37,701 bases of DNA. Source: Gammaproteobacteria bacterium. Lineage in GTDB: Bacteria; Pseudomonadota; Gammaproteobacteria; GCA-001735895. The DNA lies in contig JASJBV010000009.1 in NCBI GenBank assembly GCA_030066335.1, positions 1 to 37,701 on the forward strand, read 5' to 3'. Each line of letters opens with the position of its first letter. The stretch's first letter is position 1. This document shows, piece by piece, positions 26,075 through 35,048 of this stretch. The translations under genes were made by a program, and so were the position numbers. Below the pieces are notes generated by a model. That model did not search any database. It was not told where the DNA came from and worked only from the letters and a program-made list of their open reading frames with translations.

Positions 26075-26920
26075 ATGGCTAACACCATTCGCCAGCAGCT
26101 CGCATGGGCGACGGCTTTATTCGAAGCCATTAGTGACTCTGCCCGCCTCGACAGCGAGATCCTGCTCGCACATTGCCTCAAGCGCGATCGCAGCTACCTG
26201 ATGACCTGGCCCGAACGCGAGCTGGATGCCGGGCATATCGACTGTTTCCATAGCCTGGTCCAGCGCCGCCTCGAGCCGCAGCCAGTGGCCTACCTGGTCG
26301 GTAGCCGTGAATTCTATTCGCTGCAGCTGGAGACCACGCCGACAACCCTGGTACCGCGACCGGAAACCGAGCTGCTGGTGGAAAAATCACTGCAATTGCT
26401 GGCATCCAAACAGTCGCCATCGATCCTCGAACTGGGTACCGGCACCGGTGCCATCGCCCTGGCATTGAAACAACATTGTCCGGATTGTCGCCTGACCGCG
26501 ACGGATATCAATGCCGAGACCCTCGAAGTCGCGCGTCGAAACGCAACAAAGCATGGGCTTGAAGTCGAGTTTATCCAGTCCGACTGGTACCGGTCACTGG
26601 ACCCTGATCATGGTTATGACCTGATCGTATCCAATCCACCCTATATTGCGGCCAATGATCCCTACCTGTCCAACGGCGACCTGCCGGCAGAACCGCGCAA
26701 TGCCTTGTGCAGCGGTGAGTCTGGATTGGAAGCGCTGGAGGTGATCATCCGTGGCGCCGTGGACCATCTGCAACCCGGTGGCTGGCTGGTGCTCGAACAT
26801 GGCTATGACCAGCAGCAACAGGTACAACAGCTGCTACTTGGACAAGGTTTCGATCTGGTAGAAACCTTTCATGATTTCAATAACTTGCCGAGAGTTAGTG
26901 TCGGCTGCACCAATAAATAA
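26075..26920 (+). CDS. prmC: release factor glutamine methyltransferase
   Basis: A 281-aa SAM-dependent methyltransferase that methylates the glutamine of the GGQ motif in RF1 and RF2. The N-terminal helical domain precedes the SAM motif ILELGTGTGAIALAL, and the catalytic NPPY is in IVSNPPYIAANDP. The family region LVPRPETELLVE is also present. It begins 12 nt after prfA, consistent with coupled expression of enzyme and substrate. Confidence 0.97.
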   Translation: MANTIRQQLAWATALFEAISDSARLDSEILLAHCLKRDRSYLMTWPERELDAGHIDCFHSLVQRRLEPQPVAYLVGSREFYSLQLETTPTTLVPRPETELLVEKSLQLLASKQSPSILELGTGTGAIALALKQHCPDCRLTATDINAETLEVARRNATKHGLEVEFIQSDWYRSLDPDHGYDLIVSNPPYIAANDPYLSNGDLPAEPRNALCSGESGLEALEVIIRGAVDHLQPGGWLVLEHGYDQQQQVQQLLLGQGFDLVETFHDFNNLPRVSVGCTNK

Positions 26921-26969
26921 CAGCAATAAAATTGTTGAAATATGCTAATCCTCGTCGTAGGCTCTGGGT

Positions 26970-27350
26970 ATGGACGATCAAGCCTATTACCGCAAAAGAA
27001 TGATCTGTCTGGCTCGCAATGGAGACACCACGCAGGCCCATGCAGCCTGTGAAGCACTGCGCAGCATCAAGGGTATCATCGAGGCCAACCCCATCAGCCA
27101 TTACCGCCTGACCCTGACCTATTCCCTGCAGAACCTGACCTTTGAGCTGATCGAAAACCTGTTAAAGGAATTGGGCTACTATCTGGATGATTCCCTGTTC
27201 GCGTTGATCCGCCGCAATATCTATCAATACCTGGAAGACAATGCGCGGGAAAAGATCCAGATCGATGAAGAGAAGCACAAGCTGATTTGTGATGTCGATA
27301 CCGAACTGCCGCACCAGGAGCCGGATAAGTATTGGCATAATTATCGCTAA
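26970..27350 (+). CDS. small conserved protein, possible HMA-like fold
   Basis: A 126-aa soluble protein. The central part (ISHYRLTLTYSLQNLTFELIENLLKELGYYL in its full run, about residues 42-72) has the strand-helix spacing of a ferredoxin/HMA-like domain, but no metal-binding CxxC is present. It ends with charged, helical sequence. I cannot name the family with confidence. It lies 49 nt after prmC. Downstream is the 0.6-kb repeat island, which now separates it from moeB; the usual order has moeB near prmC. Confidence 0.75.
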   Translation: MDDQAYYRKRMICLARNGDTTQAHAACEALRSIKGIIEANPISHYRLTLTYSLQNLTFELIENLLKELGYYLDDSLFALIRRNIYQYLEDNAREKIQIDEEKHKLICDVDTELPHQEPDKYWHNYR

Positions 27351-27431
27351 CTCGGTCTCTGTTTCTCTCTGATTTGTTTTCACACGCAAGACCTTTCCCT
27401 GCTTCGTAGTCTCTGACGAGTACGCGTGCGA

Positions 27432-27463
27432 GTTACTTCTTGCCTACAGCAACAAGAAGTAAC
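27432..27463. repeat. stem-loop in the left part of the repeat island
   Basis: GTTACTTCTTG (27432-27442) and CAAGAAGTAAC (27453-27463) are perfect 11-bp arms around a 10-nt loop. It mirrors the TTACTTTTCTC stem-loop near the island's other end. Confidence 0.8.
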
Positions 27464-27500
27464 CAAGAAATGCCGCCCACACCGAGTGGCCTGCGGCTTC

Positions 27501-27607
27501 CCGAAAATAGACGGCTTTTGCAGGGCACGGGTCGATTCGCATCCGTGCTCAACGCCCCTCAGCGCACGTCCGTGTGCGCTGACCCTGCAAAAGCCGCCTA
27601 TTTTCGG
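27501..27607. repeat. long inverted repeat with 25-bp arms
   Basis: The arms 27501-27525 and 27583-27607 (CCGAAAATAG...CAGGG and its complement) match at 24 of 25 positions. The interior holds a second dyad, CAGCGCAC/GTGTGCGCTG, near 27559-27582. The strand-symmetric ORFs here are products of the repeat. Confidence 0.85.
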
Positions 27608-27645
27608 CACTCACTGATGGGATAAACAACCTAACATAAACTCTC

Positions 27646-27724
27646 CGTCATTCCGGCGCAGGCCGGAATCCATTGCACAGGTTGGCTCCGTTTTAAATGG
27701 ATTCCCGCCTACGCGGGAATGACG
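27646..27724. repeat. 79-bp interspersed repeat with CGTCATTCC ends
   Basis: The unit starts CGTCATTCCGGCGCAGG and ends CCTACGCGGGAATGACG, with inner TGGATTCC/GGAATCCA arms. This is a well-known type of dispersed palindromic repeat in proteobacteria. It is nested in the middle of the larger island. Confidence 0.85.
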
Positions 27725-27779
27725 ATGTTTAACGGAGGGCTTTTAGAATCCCCATTCAAGCCCGCGGCAAAAGGGTGGT

Positions 27780-27933
27780 CAAATCGGGGGAAAACGGCAG
27801 GGACGCCGTTTTAGGTCCGGTAGCGGTTGGACCCGCGTCTGGACCGACCCCGATTTGGCCGCGCTTTTGACGAGATAAGGGCTTGGTCGGGGCGGCGCTT
27901 TTGCTTACTTTTCTCGCTGTTGAGAAAAGTAAG
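27780..27933. repeat. multi-stem repeat in the right part of the island
   Basis: CAAATCGGGG (27780-27789) pairs with CCCCGATTTG (27848-27857) and encloses AAAACGGC/GCCGTTTT (27791-27798 and 27805-27812). Next, CTTACTTTTCTC (27904-27915) pairs with GAGAAAAGTAAG (27922-27933). Each pair is perfect. Confidence 0.8.
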
Positions 27934-28057
27934 TTGCACTCGCACTCGTAAGTCACTACGACAGACCAACCAGCTTTTGAGTGCGAAACCCTTACTAAGT
28001 CAGTTACTATGAATTATCTTTGCGTGAATAAATTCGATTCGAACAATTGAAAGTAGT

Positions 28058-28804
28058 ATGAACGACGACCAACTCCTCCGCTACAGCCGCCAAATCATGC
28101 TCCCCGACATCGATGTCGCCGGCCAGCAAAAACTCCAGGATGCCAGCGTGTTGGTGATGGGACTCGGCGGCCTGGGTTCAGCAGCGGCCTATTACCTGGC
28201 GGCGGGTGGTGTCGGTCACCTGGTGCTGAATGATTTCGACGAGGTCGACTGGAGCAATCTACAGCGGCAGATAGTGCATGATGAGTCACGTATCGGTATC
28301 AACAAGGCCGAGTCGGCGCGGCAAACCCTGCAGGCATTGAATTCGGATATCCGCATCACCACCGTGACCGAAAAACAGGATAAACAGGAATTGCTGGAGT
28401 TGGTGCAACAATGCAATGTCATCGTTGACGGCAGCGATAACTTTGCCACGCGTTATCTACTCAATGAAATCAGTCTGTTGGCGGCGACGCCGCTGGTATC
28501 GGGTGCGGCGATCCGGATGGAAGGACAGGTCAGTGTTTTCAATGCCACGGCCAGCAGCCCCTGCTACCGGTGCCTGTATGGCCATAGCCGGGAGCAGGAG
28601 GACATGAGCTGTTCCAACAACGGGGTACTGGCGCCATTGGTGGGGATCATCGGCGCGATGCAGGCGGCGGAGACGATCAAGCTGATAGCCGGTTTTGGCG
28701 AGACTCTGGACGGTCGCCTGTTGATCCTCGATGCCAGGACCATGGCGATAAAAACCCTGGCGTTATCCGCGGACCCGGCTTGTGACTGCCGGCGGCAGCG
28801 TTAG
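28058..28804 (+). CDS. moeB: molybdopterin-synthase adenylyltransferase MoeB
   Basis: A 248-aa E1-like enzyme that adenylates MoaD in molybdopterin synthesis. Visible are RYSRQIMLP, the nucleotide-binding GLGGLGS at about 35-41, SNLQRQIVHD at 66-75, and SGAAIRMEGQVSVF. One zinc pair is normal (C169/C172, CYRC), but the C-terminal pair reads C242-D-C244, CxC instead of CxxC, and the tail is basic. Its position after prmC is typical for moeB. Its TAG stop overlaps by 2 nt the TAA of the convergent exporter gene. It is a paralogue of the aor-operon enzyme at 6620-7363. Confidence 0.92.
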   Translation: MNDDQLLRYSRQIMLPDIDVAGQQKLQDASVLVMGLGGLGSAAAYYLAAGGVGHLVLNDFDEVDWSNLQRQIVHDESRIGINKAESARQTLQALNSDIRITTVTEKQDKQELLELVQQCNVIVDGSDNFATRYLLNEISLLAATPLVSGAAIRMEGQVSVFNATASSPCYRCLYGHSREQEDMSCSNNGVLAPLVGIIGAMQAAETIKLIAGFGETLDGRLLILDARTMAIKTLALSADPACDCRRQR

Positions 28805-29718
28805 CTAGCGGGCGCGGATTGATTGTCCTGCGGGCGGTTAACCAGGTAAACGCCACTAAGAATCAATGCTGCCCCGATCAAAAGGGACAGAGTCATGGTT
28901 TCATCCAGGATCAAGTAGCCGAGCAGGATGGCAGTCACCGGCACAAAGAAAACGAAAACCGCACCCTGGGCAGCGCCGAGCTCCCTGACCCCCTGAAAAT
29001 ACCAGACAAAGCCGGCCACGGTTCCGAGCAGGGCCAGGTAGCCAATGGAGAAGACCAGCTCGAAGCTGGGCTGTGCGGTAAAAGCCTGCCCGCTGATCAT
29101 CATCCACAGTGCCAGAATCAGGCTGCCACTGACGCATGAATAGCTGACCAGGGCCAGGGGATCGAGGGCGAAATCAGAGTGCATCAGTTTCTTGCCGAGC
29201 AGGGTGTAAGCCGCCCAGCATAATGCACTGCCCAACAGGGCCAGTTCGCCGCTGCCGATCTGTGCGCTGAGCAGGGAAGCGACATCACCTCTGGATAAAA
29301 CAATGCTGACGCCGATGATACACAGCACCAGGCCGAGGATTTGCCAGGGCCTGATCGCCTGGCGAAAAAACCAGGCGGCTCCGAGTGCGACCCAGATCGG
29401 GTTGGAGGTGATGATCAGGGCACCGCGTCCGGCCCCTACCGATTGCAGGCCATAAAAGAAAAACAGGTTGTAAACCGCAACCCCGGTCAGGCCCAGCAAA
29501 ACTACATAATAGGCCTGGCGCAGATTCAGCCGCGGCAGGTACCCAAGGTGCAGATAAAGGATTAACAGCAACGCCAGCGACGCGATGACAAAACGCAGCA
29601 GCGCGGCCATCTCGATGGAACTGTCGATGGTGGCAAACTTGGCCGCCACGAAGGTGCCGCCCCAGGCCAGCACCGCTCCGAGTAACTTCAGGTAGGTGAG
29701 CAGTGGGCCGGGCATCAA
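28801..29718 (-). CDS. DMT-superfamily (EamA/RhaT-like) transporter
   Basis: A 305-aa membrane protein with ten hydrophobic segments arranged as two EamA repeats (about residues 8-140 and 155-290). The first repeat begins LGAVLAWGGTFVAAKFA and includes NPIWVALGAAWFFRQ; the second includes ALCWAAYTLLGKKL and GTVAGFVWYFQGVRELGA. Such proteins export metabolites or amino acids; the substrate is unknown. The start overlaps the TraB/GumN stop by 4 nt (ATGA), so translation is coupled. Confidence 0.9.
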   Translation of the reverse strand: MMPGPLLTYLKLLGAVLAWGGTFVAAKFATIDSSIEMAALLRFVIASLALLLILYLHLGYLPRLNLRQAYYVVLLGLTGVAVYNLFFFYGLQSVGAGRGALIITSNPIWVALGAAWFFRQAIRPWQILGLVLCIIGVSIVLSRGDVASLLSAQIGSGELALLGSALCWAAYTLLGKKLMHSDFALDPLALVSYSCVSGSLILALWMMISGQAFTAQPSFELVFSIGYLALLGTVAGFVWYFQGVRELGAAQGAVFVFFVPVTAILLGYLILDETMTLSLLIGAALILSGVYLVNRPQDNQSAPAS

Positions 29719-30572
29719 TCCAGTTGGGTGATCCGGTAGCCTTGTTGTTGCAACAGCTGCAACAAGCCATCCGGGCCGAGTAGATGAGCACTCCCGACCA
29801 GGACCAGTTCGGTATCGGGCGTGGTCAGCATGCTGATGATTTGCGGCAGCCAGTTGTGGTTTCGCTGTACCAGCAGTTGCTGGTAAATCGGCGCAAAATC
29901 CTGCCGCATGGGATCGACGAACAGGGTCTTTAACTGCTTTCGGTCGCCTTTACGCCAGCTACTGACCATATCATTGAACAGTTGCTGTAACTGTTGGATA
30001 TCATCGAGGGTTTGTTCGATCAGCAGGTTTTCCTGGCCCTCGCCCATCCGGCTGAGGAATTCCAGTTGTTGCTGGCTGGTCTCCAGGGCATGAATTTTTT
30101 TGCCATCGCCCATCGCCTTGACGAAATAAAACTGGTCAACGCCATGGGTGCCGGCACCGAGTTTGATCAATTCCTGCAGGACCAGGGTTATCGCGACCAT
30201 GGCCGGTTTCATTCTGGCGAACTGGTCCAGGCTCATCTGATTGGCGTTAAGATAGTTTTGCAGGCGCTCAAGGGTGTTGGGTTCAAGCAATTGTTGCAGG
30301 CTGGTATCCACTGGTAGCATCATTAACCGCATGACCTGGCGCGAGAATTCAGGGCTCTGACTGGCCATGATGTCGGTTTCAAATGCCAACAACTCGGACT
30401 GCGCATAGGCCTGTTCGAAAGCCGGGGGTAGCGGGTAGTCAGATGCTCGTAATACATGGATGGTGCCGGCAAGATACAGGCTGCTGTTGTCGGTCTCGAT
30501 TTTCCATACCGGGCTTTGCGCCCACGAGATCGGTAGATACAGGCAAAAGATGAATAGGATAAGGCGCTTCAC
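29715..30572 (-). CDS. TraB/GumN family protein
   Basis: A 285-aa exported protein. A Sec signal (residues 1-18, cleavage near WAQ) precedes the TraB/GumN domain, recognised by LYLAGTIHVLRASDYPLP near the N terminus and LVLVGSAHLLGPDGLLQLLQQQGY at the C terminus; the GTIH and GSAH histidines are the likely metal or catalytic pair of this Tiki-like fold. Some relatives are metalloproteases; activity here is inferred. It is cotranscribed with the DMT exporter and divergent from mnmG. Confidence 0.9.
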   Translation of the reverse strand: MKRLILFIFCLYLPISWAQSPVWKIETDNSSLYLAGTIHVLRASDYPLPPAFEQAYAQSELLAFETDIMASQSPEFSRQVMRLMMLPVDTSLQQLLEPNTLERLQNYLNANQMSLDQFARMKPAMVAITLVLQELIKLGAGTHGVDQFYFVKAMGDGKKIHALETSQQQLEFLSRMGEGQENLLIEQTLDDIQQLQQLFNDMVSSWRKGDRKQLKTLFVDPMRQDFAPIYQQLLVQRNHNWLPQIISMLTTPDTELVLVGSAHLLGPDGLLQLLQQQGYRITQLD

Positions 30573-30660
30573 TCTGGCTCCAGGGCGTTAGTCAAAACAG
30601 CAATATGAAGTGCCCGCCCCCATCTGTCAAAAGATATACTCATTGCTGAGTCAGGCTAAT

Positions 30661-30690
30661 TTGCCTGAGGCCCTGTAAACCGACTAAAAT
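30661..30690 (+). promoter_or_regulatory. possible sigma-70 promoter for mnmG
   Basis: TTGCCT (30661-30666) and TAAAAT (30685-30690) are separated by 18 bp, 41 nt before the mnmG start. The -10 matches at five of six positions; the -35 is weaker. The spacer shows no DnaA-box cluster. Confidence 0.4.
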
Positions 30691-30731
30691 AGTCAGTTAT
30701 CTTTTTCACCCGCACCGCGGTTAGCTATCAG

Positions 30732-32621
30732 ATGGATTATTCCCGACGCTTTGATGTCATTGTCATAGGTGGTGGTCATGCCGGTACCGAGGCCGCGCTT
30801 GCCTCTGCGCGTATGGGCGCCAGCACCCTGTTACTGACCCATAACATCGATACCCTCGGCCAGATGAGTTGCAATCCGGCGATCGGTGGTATCGGCAAGG
30901 GTCACCTGGTCAAGGAGATCGATGCCCTGGGCGGGGCGATGGCCCTGGCGGCCGACCGGGCCGGCATCCAGTTTCGCATCCTGAACCGGCGCAAGGGCCC
31001 GGCGGTACGCGCCACCCGGGCGCAGGCCGACCGCCAGTTGTATCGGATGGCGATCCGCGAGACCCTCGAACACCAGCCCAACCTGTCCCTGTTTCAACAG
31101 CCGGTGGTCGACCTGATCGAAAATCAGGGCCGGATCGAGGGCGTCGAGACCGAGATGGGGCTCAGGTTTTATGCGGCCAGGGTGGTGCTGACGGTAGGTA
31201 CCTTCCTTGCCGGCAAGATCCACATCGGTGAGGCGAATTACACTGGTGGCCGCGCGGGTGATCCTGCGGCGAGCAGGTTGGCCCAACGCCTGCGGGAACG
31301 GCCGTTTCGGATCGATCGGTTGAAAACCGGTACCCCGGCAAGGCTCGATCGCAAGACCCTGGATTACTCGAAGATGCAGGAGCAACCGGGCGACGATCCT
31401 CTGCCGGTATTTTCCACTATGGGCGCAGTGGATATGCACCCGCGCCAGGTCAGTTGCCACATCACCTACACCAGTGAGCAAACCCACGACATCATCCGCG
31501 GCGGACTGGATCGTTCGCCGTTGTTCAGCGGCGTGATCGAGGGCACTGGCCCGCGTTACTGTCCGTCCATCGAGGACAAGGTGGTAAGGTTTGCCGATAA
31601 AACCTCACACCAGATCTTCGTCGAGCCGGAGGGACTGAACCTGTCCGAGGTCTACCCCAACGGGATTTCCACCAGTCTGCCCTATGACATCCAGGAAAAA
31701 CTCATTCACAGTATCCCGGGTTTTGAGCAGGCCCACATCATCCGCCCCGGCTATGCGATCGAGTATGATTATTTCGATCCGCGTGACCTGCGTCCGGATC
31801 TGCAAACGCGTTATTTTGACGGGCTTTATTTCGCCGGCCAGATCAATGGCACCACCGGTTATGAAGAGGCAGCGGCGCAGGGTTTGCTGGCCGGCGCCAA
31901 TGCCGCGGCCGCGGTCCTGGGTCGGGAGCCGCTCGAGCTGTCACGTTCGCAGGCCTACATGGGGGTACTGATCGATGATCTGATTACGCGCGGCACCAAC
32001 GAACCCTATCGCATGTTTACCAGTCGCGCCGAGTATCGCCTGATGCTGCGCGAGGACAACGCGGATCTACGCCTGACCGAGATCGGTCATGACCTCGGCC
32101 TGGTAGACGAAGCGCGCTGGGCCGCTTTCAACGATTACCGGGAGCAACTGGAGCGTCTGCAACAGTCATTACGGGACAGTTGGGTGCGCCCGGACAGCGA
32201 AGCGCAAAAGCAGCTGGAACCGTTGTTGCAGAACCCGGTCAATCGCGAATACCGTCTCGCCGAGATGCTCAAACGTCCGGAAATTTCCATCTCGCACCTG
32301 CTGCCATTGCTCGATGATCCGCAGCAGTTTTCCGAGCGCGCGCGGGAGCAGGTCGAGATCAACAGCAAGTATGCCGGCTACCTGTCACGCCAACAGGAAG
32401 AGATCAACAAGGCGCTGAAACATGAAACCACCCGGCTGCCGCTGGATATGGATTATGCCCAGGTCAAGGGGCTGTCCAACGAGGTGCGCAGTAAGTTACA
32501 GGATATCCGCCCGGAAACCATCGGTCAGGCCGGTCGCATCTCCGGGGTTACGCCGGCCGCGATCTCCCTGCTGCTGGTACATTTGAAACGCCAATCCCTG
32601 GTGGATAAGAAATCAGCCTGA
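30732..32621 (+). CDS. mnmG: tRNA uridine-5-carboxymethylaminomethyl modification enzyme MnmG (GidA)
   Basis: A 629-aa FAD protein that, with MnmE, modifies the wobble uridine of certain tRNAs. The FAD motif [10 protein letters not shown] is at about residues 13-22, followed by the family stretch [22 protein letters not shown] and [11 protein letters not shown]. The C-terminal helical domain is complete and length is normal. Here its upstream neighbours are the TraB/GumN and DMT genes, not mnmE-yidC, so the usual near-origin order is broken on that side. rsmG follows, as in most gammaproteobacteria. Confidence 0.98.
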   Translation: MDYSRRFDVIVIGGGHAGTEAALASARMGASTLLLTHNIDTLGQMSCNPAIGGIGKGHLVKEIDALGGAMALAADRAGIQFRILNRRKGPAVRATRAQADRQLYRMAIRETLEHQPNLSLFQQPVVDLIENQGRIEGVETEMGLRFYAARVVLTVGTFLAGKIHIGEANYTGGRAGDPAASRLAQRLRERPFRIDRLKTGTPARLDRKTLDYSKMQEQPGDDPLPVFSTMGAVDMHPRQVSCHITYTSEQTHDIIRGGLDRSPLFSGVIEGTGPRYCPSIEDKVVRFADKTSHQIFVEPEGLNLSEVYPNGISTSLPYDIQEKLIHSIPGFEQAHIIRPGYAIEYDYFDPRDLRPDLQTRYFDGLYFAGQINGTTGYEEAAAQGLLAGANAAAAVLGREPLELSRSQAYMGVLIDDLITRGTNEPYRMFTSRAEYRLMLREDNADLRLTEIGHDLGLVDEARWAAFNDYREQLERLQQSLRDSWVRPDSEAQKQLEPLLQNPVNREYRLAEMLKRPEISISHLLPLLDDPQQFSERAREQVEINSKYAGYLSRQQEEINKALKHETTRLPLDMDYAQVKGLSNEVRSKLQDIRPETIGQAGRISGVTPAAISLLLVHLKRQSLVDKKSA

Positions 32622-32656
32622 TACCCATAGCCTCGGTTGCTGACGGTCTGGCGGCG

Positions 32657-33253
32657 ATGCAAATTGGCGCGAGCCCGCAGCAGATCGAACAACTGACCGA
32701 TTATCTGAAACTTCTGCAAAAGTGGAACCGCAGCTATAACCTTACTGCGATCGACGAGCCGGCGAAAATGGTCAGTTACCATGTGCTGGACAGCTTGTCG
32801 ATTATGTCCGCTATCGATCAGCAGGCTCGCTGTCTGGATGTAGGTAGCGGCGCCGGGTTGCCGGGGATACCGCTGGCCACTCTGTTACCACAGAGCCGCT
32901 GGGTTTTGCTCGACAGCAATGGCAAGAAAACCCGGTTCATTCAGCAGGCGGTGGCTACCCTCGGTCTGGAAAATGTTAGTGTTGTACACTCGCGTGTTCA
33001 GGATTATCATGCGGAACAGGGTTTCGATGTGATCGTCAGCCGGGCTTATGCCTCACTCCAGGATTTTGTCCAATCGGTGCAACATCTTTGGCAACCGCAC
33101 ACCCGGTTGCTGACGATGAAAACTGAACTGGACGCCAGCGAGCAACAGCAACTTGAAACCAGTCTGTACCAATTACAGGTAACTCCGTTAAAGGTACCGG
33201 GCATCGCGGAAAAGCGCAGCCTGGTCATAATAGAACGCAAGGATCATGACTAA
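32657..33253 (+). CDS. rsmG: 16S rRNA (guanine-527 N7) methyltransferase
   Basis: A 198-aa SAM-dependent methyltransferase. The family segment [14 protein letters not shown] is at residues 22-35 and the SAM motif [16 protein letters not shown] follows near 57. The first ATG is at 32657, but residues encoded upstream (ADGLAA) align with the family N terminus, and the frame is open back to a CTG at 32618 overlapping the mnmG stop. A non-AUG start is therefore possible. The stop overlaps parA by 8 nt. Confidence 0.95.
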   Translation: MQIGASPQQIEQLTDYLKLLQKWNRSYNLTAIDEPAKMVSYHVLDSLSIMSAIDQQARCLDVGSGAGLPGIPLATLLPQSRWVLLDSNGKKTRFIQQAVATLGLENVSVVHSRVQDYHAEQGFDVIVSRAYASLQDFVQSVQHLWQPHTRLLTMKTELDASEQQQLETSLYQLQVTPLKVPGIAEKRSLVIIERKDHD

Positions 33254-34031
33254 GACCATAACCATCGCCAACCAGAAAGGTGGAGTTGGCAAAACCACCA
33301 CCACGGTCAACCTGGCCGCGTCGCTGGCCGCGACCAAGCGCCGAGTGCTGCTGATCGATATGGATCCCCAGGGCAATGCCACCATGGGTAGTGGTGTCGA
33401 CAAGAACGAGTTGGCGGCCTCGGTTTGTGACGTGTTACTAGGTGATGCCACGGTCGAACAGGCGACGGTCAGAAATCTACAGGCTGGATTTGACCTGTTG
33501 CCGTCCAATGCCGACCTGACCGCAGCGGAAGTGCAGCTGATGAACAAGATCGGGCGCGAGCGCCAACTGTCGCTGGCGCTGGAGCAGGTGCGTGATCAAT
33601 ATGAATATATCCTGATCGACTGCCCGCCCTCGCTGAACATGTTAACGGTCAATGCGCTGGTGGCGGCGAATGGCGTGGTGATCCCGATGCAGTGCGAATA
33701 TTACGCCCTGGAAGGCTTGACCGCCTTGCTGGATACGATCGAACAGATCCGCATCAGCGTCAATCCGGAGATCAAGCTGGAAGGGCTGCTGCGTACGATG
33801 TATGACCCGCGCAACAACCTGTCCAACGATGTTTCCAGTGAATTGCTGGAGCATTTTGGTGATCGGGTCTACCGTACCGTGATTCCGAGAAATGTCCGCC
33901 TGGCCGAGGCCCCCAGTTTTGGCCAGCCAATCCTGCACTATGACAAGAACTCCCGTGGCTCCCTGGCCTATCTGGCATTAGCCGGTGAAGTGCTGAGAAG
34001 AGATGCCAAGCAGCATCATTATGTCAATTAA
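33246..34031 (+). CDS. parA: chromosome partitioning ATPase ParA (Soj)
   Basis: A 261-aa deviant Walker ATPase that drives chromosome origin segregation with ParB. The deviant Walker A motif KGGVGKTTT starts at residue 11, with the signature lysine K11 and K16. The Walker A' aspartate is in [12 protein letters not shown], and Walker B is YILIDCPP. The short N terminus, without the helix-turn-helix of plasmid ParA, marks it as chromosomal Soj type. It overlaps rsmG and is followed by parB after 17 nt. Confidence 0.97.
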   Translation: MTKTITIANQKGGVGKTTTTVNLAASLAATKRRVLLIDMDPQGNATMGSGVDKNELAASVCDVLLGDATVEQATVRNLQAGFDLLPSNADLTAAEVQLMNKIGRERQLSLALEQVRDQYEYILIDCPPSLNMLTVNALVAANGVVIPMQCEYYALEGLTALLDTIEQIRISVNPEIKLEGLLRTMYDPRNNLSNDVSSELLEHFGDRVYRTVIPRNVRLAEAPSFGQPILHYDKNSRGSLAYLALAGEVLRRDAKQHHYVN

Positions 34032-34048
34032 TCTACCGGGCTGAAGTA

Positions 34049-34915
34049 ATGACGGTTAAGAAGAAGAGACTGGGTCGTGGACTGGGTTCGCTGATCGGTA
34101 ATGTCGACGAAATAACCCAGGCCAGCCAGCAAGAGATCCAGACCGGGCTCACCCATCTGCCGATCGACAAGATCCAGCGTGGCGCTTACCAGCCGCGCAA
34201 GACTTTTGATGAAGAAGCACTGCAGGAGCTGGCCAATTCCATCTCTGCCCAGGGTGTGGTGCAGCCCATCGTGGTGCGCCGGGAAGGCAGTGTCTACGAA
34301 CTGATCGCCGGTGAGAGACGCTGGCGCGCATCGCAGCTGGCCGGGCTCGATACCATTCCGGCGGTTATCAAGGATATAGATACCCAGTCAGCGGCGGCGA
34401 TCGCGTTGATCGAGAACATTCAGCGCGAGGATCTGAATCCGCTGGAAGAGGCGAATGCCCTGCAGCGCCTGATCGATGATTTTGAACTGACCCACATGCA
34501 GGTGGCCGAGGCCGTCGGCCGTTCGCGGGTGGCGGTGAGCAACCTGTTGCGCTTGCTGGAACTGGCCGAGCCGGTCAAGGAGCTGGTCAATAAGTCCCTG
34601 TTGAGCATGGGGCATGCACGTGCGCTGCTGGCACTGGCGGAACATGACCAGCCACAACTGGCCAAGGTAGTGGTCAACCGCGGATTATCGGTGCGCGAAA
34701 CCGAGGCATTGATCAAAAAACACCTGGCCCCGCATAAACCCAAGGCTGAACAGGCCGCGCCGGATCCGAATATTCAACGCCTGGAGCAGCAAATCAGCGA
34801 CAACCTGTGTGCCCAGGTCAAGATCAAAACCGGCAAAAAAGGTGCGGGTCAGCTGATCATCAACTTCCATAGTAATGACGAACTGGATGGCATTCTGCAG
34901 CACCTGATGGATTGA
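34049..34915 (+). CDS. parB: chromosome partitioning protein ParB (Spo0J)
   Basis: A 288-aa parS-binding CTPase. The N-terminal KKRLGRGLGSLIG is the ParA-interacting region, followed by the ParB/Srx-like domain with GAYQPRKTFDEEAL and the CTP-binding GERRWRASQLAGL motif near residues 89-101. A helix-turn-helix (LTHMQVAEAVGRSRVAVSNLL) binds parS, and the C terminus dimerises. I saw no parS-like TGTTTCACGTGAAACA site in the window. Confidence 0.97.
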   Translation: MTVKKKRLGRGLGSLIGNVDEITQASQQEIQTGLTHLPIDKIQRGAYQPRKTFDEEALQELANSISAQGVVQPIVVRREGSVYELIAGERRWRASQLAGLDTIPAVIKDIDTQSAAAIALIENIQREDLNPLEEANALQRLIDDFELTHMQVAEAVGRSRVAVSNLLRLLELAEPVKELVNKSLLSMGHARALLALAEHDQPQLAKVVVNRGLSVRETEALIKKHLAPHKPKAEQAAPDPNIQRLEQQISDNLCAQVKIKTGKKGAGQLIINFHSNDELDGILQHLMD

Positions 34916-34969
34916 TCTGGCCTATGTTGACTATTTACTAATTGAGGCATTAATTTTTTGATTGGCCAA

Positions 34970-34998
34970 TTGATTCTTGCCAGACAACTCCTTATACT
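34970..34998 (+). promoter_or_regulatory. sigma-70-like promoter of the atp operon
   Basis: TTGATT (34970-34975) and TATACT (34993-34998) are separated by exactly 17 bp. Transcription would start near 35005, leaving a leader of about 44 nt with a short GCCCG/CGGGC hairpin before atpI. This argues against any atpI start upstream of 35005. Confidence 0.6.
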
Positions 34999-35048
34999 TC
35001 GCCCGGCGTAATTCGGGCTGGGGTTTGCACGCTGGTAAACGCCCGATT

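Larger units (their letters stand above)
27399..27965. repeat. composite palindromic repeat island upstream of moeB
   Basis: This stretch holds no convincing gene. The left end (CGTAGT, 27405-27410, then ACGAGT and GTGC) reappears inverted at the right end (GCAC, ACTCGT, ACTACG ending 27960), so the whole block has imperfect terminal inverted repeats of about 40 bp. Inside are several perfect or near-perfect stem-loops, listed separately. Short ORFs on both strands encode the low-information peptides expected from such repeats. It looks like one composite non-autonomous element or a nest of several. Confidence 0.65.

Noticed and set aside
27380-27956. several 60-76-codon ORFs in the repeat island
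   Set aside because: They arise from inverted repeats, appear on both strands with similar peptides, and have no ribosome sites.
30573-30731. replication origin upstream of mnmG
   Set aside because: Gene order suggests origin proximity, but only 159 bp are present and I see no DnaA boxes or AT-rich unwinding region.
30831-31487. 218-codon ORF antisense to mnmG
   Set aside because: Shadow of the MnmG frame, which is certain.
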